From Bradyrhizobium embrapense (GTDB lineage Bacteria > Pseudomonadota > Alphaproteobacteria > Rhizobiales > Xanthobacteraceae), in NCBI RefSeq assembly GCF_001189235.2, contig NZ_LFIP02000003.1, positions 372,001 through 436,000 of the forward strand: a stretch of 64,000 nt of DNA, written 5' to 3'. Every line of letters starts with the position of its first letter. Within the stretch, counting starts at the first letter, position 1. Shown piece by piece: positions 55,426 through 64,000 of the stretch. A program made the translations under genes and the position numbers. Under the pieces are notes generated by a model, which did no database searches, was not told the DNA's origin, and saw nothing but the letters and a program-made list of their open reading frames with translations.

Positions 55426-55544
55426 GGCTGGGTCATCGTTGCGACGAAATGCGTCACCATTGATCTGCGTCAATGCAGGAAATGGAATTGTCCGTTCTGG
55501 CCGCCGATCGTGAGCGAGTTCGGCCGGGAGCGCGGCGTTACCGT
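55426..55544 (+). pseudogene. Decayed duplicate of the 5' end of the downstream MFS gene
   Basis: This stretch aligns with 55866-55987 of the following MFS gene. GGCTGGGTCATCGTTGCG matches GGCTGGATCATCGTCGCG, both copies share the GCGTCAATGC block, and CCGCCGATC...GAGTTCGG...GAGCGCGGCGTTACC matches CCGCCGATC...GAATTCGG...GAGCGCGGCGTTACC. The translated match is PPIVSEFGRERGVTVG against PPIISEFGWERGVTAG. Net indels have broken the frame. The rest of 55207-55832 shows no other gene; 55545-55800 has open frames with poor support. Confidence 0.75.
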
Positions 55545-55832
55545 GGGCGATCCTCATCAATGCATCCGGTGCGGCCCGCCGTCCGATCGAGCGTGCTCGC
55601 AATTTCCGCAGGCAACGGAAGGTCAGCTGGCATGGCCGAGGGCTTCGACATCGCGCGCGAGTTTGCCGTGCCGAGCCTATCTGTCTATGAATTGCTTCAC
55701 ACAATTCGGGCTGTTGATCGAGCGAATCGACGCGGGCTGGTGGAATACCGGCCCGTGAAGCCAACCTTGTCCATGGGACTTGACCGTCAGCGGGCGTAGG
55801 CTGAAACAGGTAGTCGTCCCCTGACCCTGGCA

Positions 55833-57137
55833 ATGAAGACCTCCATGCGACTTCCCTTCTTTTACGGCTGGATCATCGTCGCGGTGACGTTCGTCACCAT
55901 GGCGATCGGCGTCAATGCGCGAACGGCGTTCTCGCTGTTCTATCCGCCGATCATCTCCGAATTCGGCTGGGAGCGCGGCGTTACCGCAGGCGCATTCTCG
56001 TTCGGCTTCGTCGCTTCCGCGATCGCGAGCCCGCTGATCGGGCGGCTGATGGACCGCAGCGGTCCGCGCGCGGTGATGGAGCTTGGTGTCCTCTTGATGG
56101 GCTCCGGCCTGCTGCTGGCGCCGCTCACCACGCAGCCCTGGCATCTCTATCTCACCATCGGCGTGCTGGTTGGTTCCGGCAGCGTGTGCCTCGGCTATTC
56201 CGGGCAATCGCTGTTCGTGCCGAACTGGTTCATCCGCCGCCGCGGGCTGGCGATCGGGCTCGCATTTGCCGGCGTCGGCATCGGCTCGGTGACATTGCTG
56301 CCATGGGTACAGCACATGATCGAGCAGACCGGCTGGCGCACCGCCTGCACCGCGATGGGGATCCTGGTGCTGGTCGCGCTGGCGCCGATCAACCTGTTGC
56401 TGCACAAGAAGCCGGAGGACATCGGCCTGCAGCCGGACGGCGATGCCGCGCCGACGGCGACGTCGGCCAGACCGGCATCGAACATCGTCGATCCGGTGTG
56501 GGCCGGCACCGATTGGACGCTGCCGCGCGCGCTGCGCACCGCGCGATTCTGGTGGATCGCGATCGGTTATTTCTGCGGCCTGTACATCTGGTATGCGGTG
56601 CAGGTGCACCAGACCAAATTCTTGCTCGACATCGGCTTCAGCTCCAATGTCGGCGTCTGGGCGCTCGGCGTCGTCAGCCTGCTCGGCATTCCCGGCCAGA
56701 TCTGGCTCGGGCATCTCTCCGATCGCATCGGCCGCGAATGGGTGTGGGCCATCTCCTGCTTCGGCTTCGTGATCTGCTTTGCCGCGCTCGCCGCCTTGAA
56801 ATACTGGCCGAGCATGGCGCTGATCTATCTCATGGTGTTCACGCAAGGTGCGCTCGGCTATGGATTGACATCCGTGATGGGACCGGTGGTGCTGGAGATA
56901 TTCCAGGGCAGGCACTACGGGAGCATCTTCGGCACCGTGATGCTGGCCGCGCTCGCCGGCGGAGCCGCCGGCCCCTGGATCACCGGCCAGCTCTATGATC
57001 TCTCGGGCAGCTATACCAGCGCGTTCCTGCTCGGGATCGCCGTCAGCCTGCTGTCGGCATTCGCGATCTGGCAGGCCTCGCCGCGCAAGGTCCGTGCCGT
57101 CGCCGGACAAATGCACAAGGCCGCCAGCGCCGCCTGA
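55833..57137 (+). CDS. MFS transporter (monocarboxylate/oxalate-formate antiporter-like)
   Basis: A 434-residue 12-helix carrier. It has the N-terminal FFYGWIIVAVTFVTMAIGVNARTAFSLFYPPIISEFGWERG, the opening shared by OFA/MCT-type carriers, motif A-like GRLMDRSGPRAVMELG, NWFIRRRGLAIGLAFAGVGIGS, and the second-half GHLSDRIGREWVW. It ends with a polar, Lys-containing tail. Substrates of this subgroup are small organic anions. It lies downstream of a decayed copy of its own start and is convergent with the TetR gene (4-bp gap). The TetR/P450 pair beyond may share its physiology, but this is not shown. Confidence 0.9.
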   Translation: MKTSMRLPFFYGWIIVAVTFVTMAIGVNARTAFSLFYPPIISEFGWERGVTAGAFSFGFVASAIASPLIGRLMDRSGPRAVMELGVLLMGSGLLLAPLTTQPWHLYLTIGVLVGSGSVCLGYSGQSLFVPNWFIRRRGLAIGLAFAGVGIGSVTLLPWVQHMIEQTGWRTACTAMGILVLVALAPINLLLHKKPEDIGLQPDGDAAPTATSARPASNIVDPVWAGTDWTLPRALRTARFWWIAIGYFCGLYIWYAVQVHQTKFLLDIGFSSNVGVWALGVVSLLGIPGQIWLGHLSDRIGREWVWAISCFGFVICFAALAALKYWPSMALIYLMVFTQGALGYGLTSVMGPVVLEIFQGRHYGSIFGTVMLAALAGGAAGPWITGQLYDLSGSYTSAFLLGIAVSLLSAFAIWQASPRKVRAVAGQMHKAASAA

Positions 57138-57141
57138 CGCA

Positions 57142-57753
57142 TCAGGCGGATGAAACGCCGATCGCCCGCTGCAGGTCGGTGATCGCGCGCAGGCAACTGT
57201 CGGCTGGCGTGGTCTCCGGATCGATCAGGCGGTGCAGACGGAAGCCGTCTTCCAGCGCCAGCACGATCGCGCCGGTCCAGTCCGGATTGAGCCTGGCGTT
57301 CCTGCCGCTGTTCTTCTGTGCAGTCTCGACGATGTCGGCAATCAGTTTGCGTCGTGCACGCAGGCGTTTGGCGAGTTCGGGCCGGCGCTTCTCGGCGCGT
57401 GCCACGAACAGGATCATCTCCATATGCAGGAGAGGCGAGCGGCCGAGCGGATCCTGCCGGCTGCGGTCCACGGTGCGCAATGCCGCCAGGAAGTCCGCGA
57501 GGTCACTGTGCCTGGCGAGCAAATCGAGATTGCGCCGGATCGATTGCTCGACGTGATCCTCGAGCATCGCGAAGATCAGCTCGTCCTTGCTCTTGAAGTT
57601 CGAATAGAACGCGCCGCGGGTGAAGCCCGCGGCGGCCGCGATCGCTTCGATGCTGGCGCCGCCGATGCCCTGTTCCTCGAACACCCGCGCCGCCGCCTCG
57701 AACAGCTTCTCGCAGGTGTCGTCCCGTGTCGGCCTGGTTCGAACCCTTGACAT
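57142..57753 (-). CDS. TetR-family repressor, divergent from cytochrome P450
   Basis: A 203-residue regulator. The DNA-binding domain KLFEAAARVFEEQGIGGASIEAIAAAAGFTRGAFYSNFKSKDELIFAML at about 16-64 is a classical TetR helix-turn-helix. The ligand-binding part resembles the TetR_C_39-like group (LLHMEMILFVARAEKRRPELAKRLRARR). A perfect 16-bp inverted repeat lies 19 bp upstream of its start, midway to the divergent P450 gene. The likely role is repression of both promoters until an effector, possibly the P450 substrate, binds. Confidence 0.93.
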   Translation of the reverse strand: MSRVRTRPTRDDTCEKLFEAAARVFEEQGIGGASIEAIAAAAGFTRGAFYSNFKSKDELIFAMLEDHVEQSIRRNLDLLARHSDLADFLAALRTVDRSRQDPLGRSPLLHMEMILFVARAEKRRPELAKRLRARRKLIADIVETAQKNSGRNARLNPDWTGAIVLALEDGFRLHRLIDPETTPADSCLRAITDLQRAIGVSSA

Positions 57754-57771
57754 CGGCGCAGTTTAGGGCAC

Positions 57772-57807
57772 AATGCAACTCGATACAAGAGTGTATCGAG
57801 TTGCATT
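57772..57807. promoter_or_regulatory. Perfect inverted repeat, probable TetR operator
   Basis: AATGCAACTCGATACA (57772-57787) is followed by AGAG and the exact reverse complement TGTATCGAGTTGCATT (57792-57807). It lies 18 bp from the TetR start and 102 bp from the P450 start. The length and perfection of the arms, and the location between the divergent genes, strongly suggest an operator. Confidence 0.85.
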
Positions 57808-57909
57808 CGACAGAAACAGAACAGCCGCCCCCGCGATGGTGCGGTCTTGAGGATGACACCAAGGCGCGCCAGAGTGTAGGCACCGGCGTAGCGCACGAAC
57901 GAGGTCACC

Positions 57910-59142
57910 ATGAACGAGCAAGTTCAGCCGGCCAGCGGCGAGCCGCTTTTCAATCCACTGGCGCCCGAATTCATTCGCAATCCCTATCCGTACTATGAGC
58001 GGCTGCGCCGGCTCGATCCGATGCATGTCAACGCGCACGGCGCCTTCGTCGCCAGCCGGCACGCCGAGGCGAGCCTCGTGCTGCGCGACAAGCGGTTCGG
58101 CAAGGACTATGTCGAGCGCAGCATTCGCCGCTACGGCCCGAAGATCATGGACGAGCCGGTCATCCGCAGCATGAGCCACTGGATGCTGCAGCAGGACCCG
58201 CCCGACCATACCCGCCTGCGCGGCCTCGTCGTCAAGGCGTTCACCGCGCGCCGGGTCGAGGACATGCGGCCGCGAATCCAGCACGTCGTCGACGAAACGC
58301 TCGACCGCATCATTCCGCAAGGCAAGATGGACCTGATCGAGGATTTCGCGTTCCGCCTGCCGGTAACGATCATCTGCGACATGCTCGGTATCCCCGAGGA
58401 GCATCGCGATGCCTTCTACAACGGCTCGCGCGACGGCGGCCGCCTGCTCGAGCCGGTGCCGCTATCGGCAGAGGAGATCAAGCAGGGCAACGCCGGCAAC
58501 GCGATGGCTGCGATGTATTTCCACCAGCTGTTCGAGCTGCGCCGCAAGCAGCCCGGCGACGACCTGACCACGCAACTGGTGCAGGCCGAGGAGAACGGCC
58601 AGAAGCTGACCAACGAGGAACTGACCGCCAACATCATCCTGCTGTTCGGCGCCGGCCACGAGACCACCGTGAACCTGATCGGCAACGGCCTGCTGGCGCT
58701 GTTCCGCAACCCGGACCAGCTCGCGCTGCTGAAGGCCAATCCCGGCCTGATCACCAATGCGATCGAGGAGTTCCTGCGCTACGATTCCTCGGTGCAGCTG
58801 ACCGGCCGCGTCGCGCTGGAAGACATCGAGGATCTCGGCGGCAAGCGCATCCCGAAGGGCGAGAGCGTGCTGTGCCTGCTCGGTTCGGCCAACCACGACG
58901 AGGCGGTCTATCCCGACCATCCCGAGAAGCTCGACATCCAGCGGCCGAACGTGAAGCCGCTGTCGTTCGGCGGCGGCATCCATTTCTGCCTCGGCGCCCA
59001 GCTGGCGCGGATCGAGGCCGAGATCGCGATCTCGACGCTGCTGCGCCGGATCCCCGACCTGCGGCTCGATGACGCGGAAAACCCGGAGTGGCGGCCGACC
59101 TTCGTGCTGCGCGGGTTGAAGCGGCTCCCTGCGAGCTGGTGA
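57910..59142 (+). CDS. Cytochrome P450
   Basis: Soluble bacterial class I P450 monooxygenase, 410 residues. The I-helix oxygen motif is FGAGHETT (246-253), the K-helix ExxR is E287-x2-R290 in EEFLRYDSSVQ, the R partner region is FQ-like VALEDIEDLGGKRIPKGESV, and the heme loop is FGGGIHFCLGAQLARIE with the axial C360. The C-helix WMLQQDPPDHTRLRGLVVKAFTARRVE is typical of the CYP107/109-like bacterial group. No ferredoxin or reductase gene is adjacent, so redox partners must come from elsewhere. Expression is probably controlled by the divergent TetR through the operator at 57772-57807. The substrate is unknown. Confidence 0.95.
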   Translation: MNEQVQPASGEPLFNPLAPEFIRNPYPYYERLRRLDPMHVNAHGAFVASRHAEASLVLRDKRFGKDYVERSIRRYGPKIMDEPVIRSMSHWMLQQDPPDHTRLRGLVVKAFTARRVEDMRPRIQHVVDETLDRIIPQGKMDLIEDFAFRLPVTIICDMLGIPEEHRDAFYNGSRDGGRLLEPVPLSAEEIKQGNAGNAMAAMYFHQLFELRRKQPGDDLTTQLVQAEENGQKLTNEELTANIILLFGAGHETTVNLIGNGLLALFRNPDQLALLKANPGLITNAIEEFLRYDSSVQLTGRVALEDIEDLGGKRIPKGESVLCLLGSANHDEAVYPDHPEKLDIQRPNVKPLSFGGGIHFCLGAQLARIEAEIAISTLLRRIPDLRLDDAENPEWRPTFVLRGLKRLPASW

Positions 59143-59175
59143 CATCCGGGACGTGGTCACACATCCGGGATGTGC

Positions 59176-59195
59176 GGCAGGGCGGCAACCCTGCC
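59176..59195 (+). terminator. Stem-loop after P450 gene
   Basis: GGCAGGG (59176-59182) pairs with CCCTGCC (59189-59195) around CGGCAA, 34 bp after the P450 stop. It lacks a U-tract. Just before it, CACATCC and GGATGTG (59159-59173) form a second short inverted repeat. Confidence 0.45.
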
Positions 59196-59351
59196 GGGCT
59201 GCCAGCGTGTGCGCGCATGCTTGAGCGGAAAACCCACATCCGACTGACGTCGCAGCGGTAAAGCCGCTGTGACTTCGCCATACTTGTCCCTATATTTGGG
59301 TTGCTCCGGCCGAGGGTTCAGCACCGCGGAGCCGGCTCAAAGGGAGACACC

Positions 59352-62300
59352 GTGCAGACGACGCTGCTCGGCCTGGCAATCGCCTTCATTCTTGCACTGG
59401 TCGCTGCGCTGGTCGGTCCGTATTTCGTTGACTGGAACCAGTTCAGGCCGCAGTTCGAGGCGGAGGCGTCCAAGATCATCGGCGCGCCGGTTCGTGTCGC
59501 CGGCAATCTCGACGCGCGCCTGCTGCCGGCGCCCTCGCTGCGGTTGAAAACCGTCACCATCGGCGGAGCCAACGACCTCGGCAAGGTCCGCGCCGCCGAT
59601 CTCGACGTCGAGTTCAGCCTGAGCTCGCTGATGCGCGGCGAGTGGCGCGCGAACGAACTCACCGTCAATGGCCTGTCGCTGGATATCGGGCTCGATCCGA
59701 AAGGGCGGATCGACTGGTCGCCGTCGAGCGGGAGCTTCAACCTGGCTTCGCTGGCGATCGACCGTCTCAATCTGACTGGCCGCATCGCACTGCACGATGC
59801 CGGGAGCCGCAGCACGCTCGAGCTGAACGACGTTGCCTTCAGCGGCGATGTCCGCTCGCTTGCCGGCGCGGTCCGCGGCGACGGCAATTTCATGTTCGAC
59901 GGCAACCGCTACCCGTTTCGGATCTCCTCCGGGCAAAGCGCCGACGGCAGCGGCACCCGCCTGCACTTCAACATCGATCCCGGGCAGCGGCCGGTGTCGG
60001 CCGATCTCGACGGCATCCTGACCTTCGAGGCCCGCGCGCCGCGGTTCGAGGGCAGCGTGACGCTGGCGGGCGCGCCCGGCCAGCGCGGCGGCAGCGACAT
60101 GCCGGCCTGGCGGATCGCGGCCAGGGTCAAATCGGATTATTCGGCGGCACGTCTCGACCAGGTCGAGGTCAGCTATGGCGGCGAGGACCGCGCGCTGAAG
60201 CTCGCCGGAAACGGCGATCTGAAGTTCGGCGCGTCGCCGCTGCTGCGCGCCTCGCTTGCCGCACGACAGCTCGATGGCGACAAGTTCGCCGCCAAAGATA
60301 GCGTCAAGGACGGCAATAGCGGCAATGTCGAGCCGGTGCGGGTGCTGCCGGCGATGCGCGCGGTGTTGTCGGGCCTTCCGCAAAGCCCGATACCGGCACA
60401 GGTCGAGCTGACATCCGAGCAGATCATGCTCGGCGGCCGCCCGTTGCAGGACGTCTCCGCAGAGCTGCAATCGGATGCGAAATCGTGGACTGTGCGCCGG
60501 CTGGAGTTTCGCGCACCCGGATCCACGCGGGTCTCGATGAGCGGCGCCAGCGCGCAAGGAGGAGCCTCGAACAGCTTTAAGACCGCGCTCAACATCGAAT
60601 CGTCCGATCCCGATACGCTGATGAGCTGGCTGCAGGGGCGGGGCGACATCGCCTATCGCAGCCAGAAGCCGCTGCGGTTGCGCGGCGACGTCACGGTGTC
60701 GCCATCAGGCTTTTCGATCGACGCGATGAAGGCGGAAACCGAGGGCGGCGTTGTCGAGGGCCGCGTCGCGGTCGCACATCGCGAGGCGACGAGCGACTCC
60801 AAGGTCGAGGCGCAGTTGAAGGCGGAGCGGCTCGATCTCGATGCGACCGCGGCCTTCATCCGCTCGCTGGCCGGTCCGCAAGCGGAATGGCCGGACGAGG
60901 CGCAACTGTCGCTCGACGTCGGTCGCGCGATTTCTTCGGGACAGGAATTGCGGCCGCTGCTCGCGAAGATCGCCTACAGCCCGAAGAACATCGTGCTCGA
61001 GCGCGTCAAGATCGGTCAGCCCGACAATGTCACGCTCGACGGCAGCGGCAATTTCGATCGCGCCAATTCGACCGGCAAGCTCGCAGTCGATGCGACCGCC
61101 GCGTCGCTTGGCCGGCTGACGGCCGTGGTTCAGCCGTTCGCGCCGGCGCTTGCCGCGCGGCTCGGCGTGCTGCGCGCGGATGCCGGTCCGGTTCGTGCCA
61201 GGTTTGCGCTCGACCTCGGCAAGGGCAAGGCCGCCGACCGCGCCACCGCGCGCGCGACGGTCGATCTCGATACCCCGCAGCTCAAGGGCAATACGGTGAT
61301 CTCGGCGACGCCGCCGGTGGCTGCGATCCATGCGCTCGATGTCGACACACTTCGCAACAGCGAGGTGACCGCCGAGGCGAAGTTCTCTGCGAGCGAGGGC
61401 AGTGCGCTGCTGGCGCTGCTTGGGCTTGACCGCGCGGTCGCAGCCGGTGCGGGCACGACGCAGTTCGAGGGGACCGCGAGCGGCGCGTGGCACGCGCCGT
61501 TGCGGCTGAAGGCGAGGCTCTGGGGCGCCGGGCTCGACGCGGATGCGGAAGGGACCGCGGAGCCATGGCCTAAGAACGGGGCAGGCGAGAGCAAATCGAG
61601 CGTCAGCCTCCGTGTCCGCAGCGCCGACATCAGTCCGCTGCTCAATCTGAAATCATCCGATCCGGCGGCAAACATCCGTCTGTCGTCGCGGGTCACGCTT
61701 GCGGGTGACAGGCTGACCTTCGACGATCTCGACAGCATCGTCGCCGGTTCGCGGCTGCGCGGCCGGCTGGCGCTGGCGCTCGCCGATCAGAAGAGCATCG
61801 ACGGCGAAGTCGGCCTCGATCAGATCACGCTGGCGCCGATTTTCGCGGCGGCGATCGGCGCGGCCGGTCACGATGGGACCGAGCCGCTCGGCCAGGGGCT
61901 GACGAGCGCCTGGCGCGGCAAGGTTACGTTCGAAGCGCTGCACGGCCTGCTGCCGGGCGGGGCCGAGCTGCAGCCGGTCAGCGGCACCATCAGGTCGGAC
62001 GGGCAGTCGCTCACCTTCGACGGCATCAAGGGCAAGATCGGCGGCGGCGAGGCGACCGCATCGATCGATGCGCGGCAGGGCGTCAACGGCCTCGCGTTGA
62101 ATGCAAATGTGCAGCTGTCGGGCGTCGACGGATCGGCCTTGCGCTATCGCAGCCTCGCGATGCCCAAGGCACGCACTTCGATGCAGATGACGTTGTTGAC
62201 GCAGGGCCGCAGCGCCTCGGCGCTGATCGGTGCGCTGTCCGGCAGCGGCGCCGTGACGCTGGAGGGGCTGAACCTCCCAGGGCTCGATCCGCGCGCGTTC

Positions 62301-63074
62301 GACGTTGCGATCCGCGCCAGCGATTCCGGGCAGGCGACCGACGACGCACGGCTGAGGCAGATCGTCGAACCGGCGCTCGCCGCCGGCGGGCTTTCGGTCG
62401 GTTCGGCGCAAATCCCGTTCAACATCCGTGACGGCCGCGTCCGGTTCGGCACCACCACGCTCGCGGCGAGCGGTGCCAACGTCATGGTGTCCGGCGGCTA
62501 CGACATTCCGGCCGACCAGGCCGACATCCGCGCCGCGCTGGCATCGACGCAGTTCGGCACCGTGAGCAGCCGCCCGGAAATCCAGCTGCTCGCGGTGGGT
62601 ACACCCGACGGATTGTCACGCAGCGTCGACATTGCGGCGTTGTCGTCGTGGCTGGCGGTGCGCGCAATCGACCGGGAGACCAAGCGGCTCGACGCGATCG
62701 AGCGCGGTGAACCGGCACCGCCCCCGATCCCGGCAGCCCTTCCGCCGCCGGCCGCTGCAGTGCCCGATGCGCCCGGTGCAAGTTCGGCGGCAGTGCCTTC
62801 TGCCAACTTGCCGGTGCCCGGCCCGGATCCGCGCCGCGTGCCGGCGAAGCCGAAGATCGTTGCGCCACGCCCGCCGACTGTCCCGCCGGTCGCCACCGCG
62901 CCCGCCGTTGCGGTGCCTGGGCCGGTCGCGAGCCCGCCGCAGCTGGCGCCGCTGCCGCCGCCGATCGAGGTCAAGCCGGTGCCCGGCGCGGCAAGGTCGA
63001 GGCCGCTGCGGCCGCCGCTCTCGCTGACGCCGCAGGTCGCCAATCCGCCACCGCGGCCGGCGATGCAGAACTAG
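59352..63074 (+). CDS. AsmA-family protein (giant envelope protein)
   Basis: A 1240-residue AsmA-like protein of the inner membrane/periplasm, a group linked to lipid transport and outer-membrane homeostasis. I chose GTG 59352 (MQTTLLGLAIAFIL) with GGGAGAC just upstream. The N-terminal anchor LLGLAIAFILALVAALVGPYFV is followed by DWNQFRPQFEAEASKIIGAPVRVAGNLDARLLPAPSLRLKTVTIGG, the standard AsmA opening. A long beta-rich repeat region follows, with an AsmA_2-type C-terminal domain (GVDGSALRYRSLAMPKA ... VRFGTTTLAASGANVMVSGGYDIPADQADIRAAL). The last 120 residues are a Pro/Ala/Val-rich tail. It has its own 209-bp upstream region. Confidence 0.9.
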   Translation: MQTTLLGLAIAFILALVAALVGPYFVDWNQFRPQFEAEASKIIGAPVRVAGNLDARLLPAPSLRLKTVTIGGANDLGKVRAADLDVEFSLSSLMRGEWRANELTVNGLSLDIGLDPKGRIDWSPSSGSFNLASLAIDRLNLTGRIALHDAGSRSTLELNDVAFSGDVRSLAGAVRGDGNFMFDGNRYPFRISSGQSADGSGTRLHFNIDPGQRPVSADLDGILTFEARAPRFEGSVTLAGAPGQRGGSDMPAWRIAARVKSDYSAARLDQVEVSYGGEDRALKLAGNGDLKFGASPLLRASLAARQLDGDKFAAKDSVKDGNSGNVEPVRVLPAMRAVLSGLPQSPIPAQVELTSEQIMLGGRPLQDVSAELQSDAKSWTVRRLEFRAPGSTRVSMSGASAQGGASNSFKTALNIESSDPDTLMSWLQGRGDIAYRSQKPLRLRGDVTVSPSGFSIDAMKAETEGGVVEGRVAVAHREATSDSKVEAQLKAERLDLDATAAFIRSLAGPQAEWPDEAQLSLDVGRAISSGQELRPLLAKIAYSPKNIVLERVKIGQPDNVTLDGSGNFDRANSTGKLAVDATAASLGRLTAVVQPFAPALAARLGVLRADAGPVRARFALDLGKGKAADRATARATVDLDTPQLKGNTVISATPPVAAIHALDVDTLRNSEVTAEAKFSASEGSALLALLGLDRAVAAGAGTTQFEGTASGAWHAPLRLKARLWGAGLDADAEGTAEPWPKNGAGESKSSVSLRVRSADISPLLNLKSSDPAANIRLSSRVTLAGDRLTFDDLDSIVAGSRLRGRLALALADQKSIDGEVGLDQITLAPIFAAAIGAAGHDGTEPLGQGLTSAWRGKVTFEALHGLLPGGAELQPVSGTIRSDGQSLTFDGIKGKIGGGEATASIDARQGVNGLALNANVQLSGVDGSALRYRSLAMPKARTSMQMTLLTQGRSASALIGALSGSGAVTLEGLNLPGLDPRAFDVAIRASDSGQATDDARLRQIVEPALAAGGLSVGSAQIPFNIRDGRVRFGTTTLAASGANVMVSGGYDIPADQADIRAALASTQFGTVSSRPEIQLLAVGTPDGLSRSVDIAALSSWLAVRAIDRETKRLDAIERGEPAPPPIPAALPPPAAAVPDAPGASSAAVPSANLPVPGPDPRRVPAKPKIVAPRPPTVPPVATAPAVAVPGPVASPPQLAPLPPPIEVKPVPGAARSRPLRPPLSLTPQVANPPPRPAMQN

Positions 63075-63142
63075 AATGCATCTTCAAGTGAAGTGGGTGC
63101 CGGTTCGCGAGATGAAAACGCGTCGGAACAGCAATCCAGCGC

Positions 63143-63496
63143 TTACGATCGGTGCTGGAGAATATTGATCAGCCGGCCGAAGGGATCGCGGACGAAGAAG
63201 CGCCGCACGCCCCATGGCTCGTCCGCCGGTCCGTATTCGATCGCAATGCCTGCGCCCTTCATCCGGTGCAGTGCTTCGTCGAGGTCGTCGACCTCGATCG
63301 AGAGATCGGGCACCGGCGTGCCGGAACCGCCTTCGGAAGCGAAGCTGATTTGAACCTGCATCGTTTCGGATGAGCCGTAGGTCGCAACCCAACCGAAATC
63401 CATCAGCGGCTCGAGGCCGAGCATGTCGCGATAGAAGGACTTCGCTGCCGCGACATCCGATGCGGCAACGTTCGCGACGATGCGATTGACCTTCAT
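63143..63496 (-). CDS. VOC-superfamily (glyoxalase/bleomycin-resistance-like) protein
   Basis: A 117-residue single-domain VOC protein from ATG 63496 (MKVNRIVANVAASDVAAAKSFY); the ORF extends to 63592 but the added residues overlap the next gene's end region. The two beta-alpha-beta-beta-beta halves are visible, with AAAKSFYRDMLGLEPLMDFGWVATYG, and PWGVRRFFVRDPFGRLINILQH at the end. VOC metal ligands are less clear than in glyoxalase I, so no reaction is assigned. It lies 55 bp downstream of the ribbon-helix-helix gene on the same strand. Confidence 0.85.
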   Translation of the reverse strand: MKVNRIVANVAASDVAAAKSFYRDMLGLEPLMDFGWVATYGSSETMQVQISFASEGGSGTPVPDLSIEVDDLDEALHRMKGAGIAIEYGPADEPWGVRRFFVRDPFGRLINILQHRS

Positions 63497-63551
63497 GCTG
63501 AAGTCCGTGCGGCGAAACGACAGTCTGCCGAAGCGGCGGTCGGCAAGGCAA

Positions 63552-63827
63552 TCAGGCTTGCTGGCGCGTGTCGACCTGTTGCGGCCTGACATCCGTCGGT
63601 ACCGCCGGGTTGGCGCGCGAGCGGAAATAGTCGAGCACGAAAAGCCGGATCGCCGAGGATAGATTGCCCTGCTGGCGATTGCTGTCGATCTCGCCGACCA
63701 ATTCCGACAGCGTCATGTTCCGCAGACCGGAAATCTCCTTCATGCCGTTCCAGAAGGCTTCTTCGAGGCTGACGCTGGTCTTGTGACCGGCGACGACGAT
63801 CGAACGCTTGACGACGGGAGACTTCAT
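63552..63827 (-). CDS. Ribbon-helix-helix protein (RHH_4-like)
   Basis: A 91-residue protein with the conserved core KRSIVVAGHKTSVSLEEAFWNGMKEI and MTLSELVGEIDSNRQQGNLSSAIRLFVLDYFR. This is the alphaproteobacterial ribbon-helix-helix (Arc/MetJ-like) family, presumably DNA-binding. The Gln/Thr/Pro-rich tail is variable. Its start overlaps the stop of the DUF4169 gene upstream by 4 bp (ATGA). That order (DUF4169 then RHH) is a common pair, which supports both calls. Confidence 0.88.
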   Translation of the reverse strand: MKSPVVKRSIVVAGHKTSVSLEEAFWNGMKEISGLRNMTLSELVGEIDSNRQQGNLSSAIRLFVLDYFRSRANPAVPTDVRPQQVDTRQQA

Positions 63828-64000
63828 GATGCGTCTCCACTTTCGATACGCTGCTGGTTTAGGAGGTGCTGATCGAGCACACGCTCACTGCGCTCGCCGA
63901 GAAATTCGTCACGCGCTCGTTCGGATTTGGTGCGACCGAATAGCGCACGATTGGCTTCGGCCTGCTTTGCTGCTTGTTCGCGCTCACCGCGCTTCTTGAA
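63824..64000 (-). CDS. DUF4169-like small protein, truncated by window end
   Basis: The last 58 codons of a gene whose start lies beyond the window. The residues begin FKKRGEREQAAKQAEANR, then ALFGRTKSERARDEFLGERSEQR-like sequence and end QQRIESGDAS. The Arg/Glu/Ala-rich helical pattern with FGRTK-ER matches DUF4169. The TGA overlaps the RHH start (ATGA), so it is the first gene of that pair. Confidence 0.8.
   Translation of the reverse strand, partial: FKKRGEREQAAKQAEANRALFGRTKSERARDEFLGERSERVLDQHLLNQQRIESGDAS

Noticed and set aside
55473..55799. 108-codon plus-strand open frame in the cyclase-MFS gap
   Set aside because: Part of it is the frame-broken MFS duplicate read in another frame; the rest has mixed codon use and no family resemblance.

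Overview
The window is high-GC chromosomal DNA of an alphaproteobacterium, most likely Bradyrhizobium or a close relative. The evidence is the division and cell-wall gene order (murD-ftsW-murG-murC-murB-ddl-ftsQ-ftsA-ftsZ-lpxC-bamD-recN-ligA), the long FtsZ tail ending in a [13 protein letters not shown] peptide, strong G/C preference at third codon positions, and several families of intergenic palindromic repeats. No sequence search was possible; family calls come from reading motifs.

Layout. 1-13976: the dcw (division and cell wall) cluster. It runs from a 5'-truncated murD to ftsZ, which ends at a textbook Rho-independent terminator, then lpxC and the lipoprotein gene bamD. 13990-18276: DNA repair genes recN and ligA, with a small GIY-YIG gene between them bracketed by palindromic repeats. 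18301-28197: a drug-efflux MFS gene flanked by two copies of a repeat, an M24 aminopeptidase, a cysteine-cluster protein, prmA, a decayed Flp pilin gene followed by a cluster of DnaA-box-like motifs, a COG1233 flavoprotein and a membrane-spermidine synthase fusion. 28223-33713: an M23 peptidase with a disturbed 5' end, an exported propeller-like protein, a TetR/DUF308 pair with two matching operators, an alpha/beta hydrolase and an L,D-transpeptidase. 34002-45477: a glycine-zipper exported protein, an ABC-2 exporter, a Cys-rich/OmpA-like pair, PcrA/UvrD helicase, DUF1328, a thioesterase, an FAD-linked 2-hydroxyacid oxidase, two hypotheticals and a SulP transporter.

45590-51407: ccdA, the remnant of a 2-hydroxyacid dehydrogenase, and a four-gene branched-chain-amino-acid-type ABC operon in which the second permease is fused to the first ATPase. 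51466-55206 (minus strand): an operon-like trio of a class III cyclase with TPR-like region, a PAP2/vanadium-haloperoxidase-like protein with a collagen-like GNT leader, and a G1 glutamic peptidase (eqolisin). This is the least familiar association in the window. 55426-59142: an MFS gene preceded by a decayed copy of its own 5' end, then a divergent TetR/cytochrome P450 pair around a perfect 16-bp inverted repeat. 59352-64000: a giant AsmA-family protein, a VOC protein, a ribbon-helix-helix protein and a truncated DUF4169 gene.

The first 18 kb is conserved core genome. The rest is typical mixed chromosomal accessory content, with three gene remnants and at least four repeat families but no transposase, integrase, tRNA, rRNA or CRISPR array that I could recognise.
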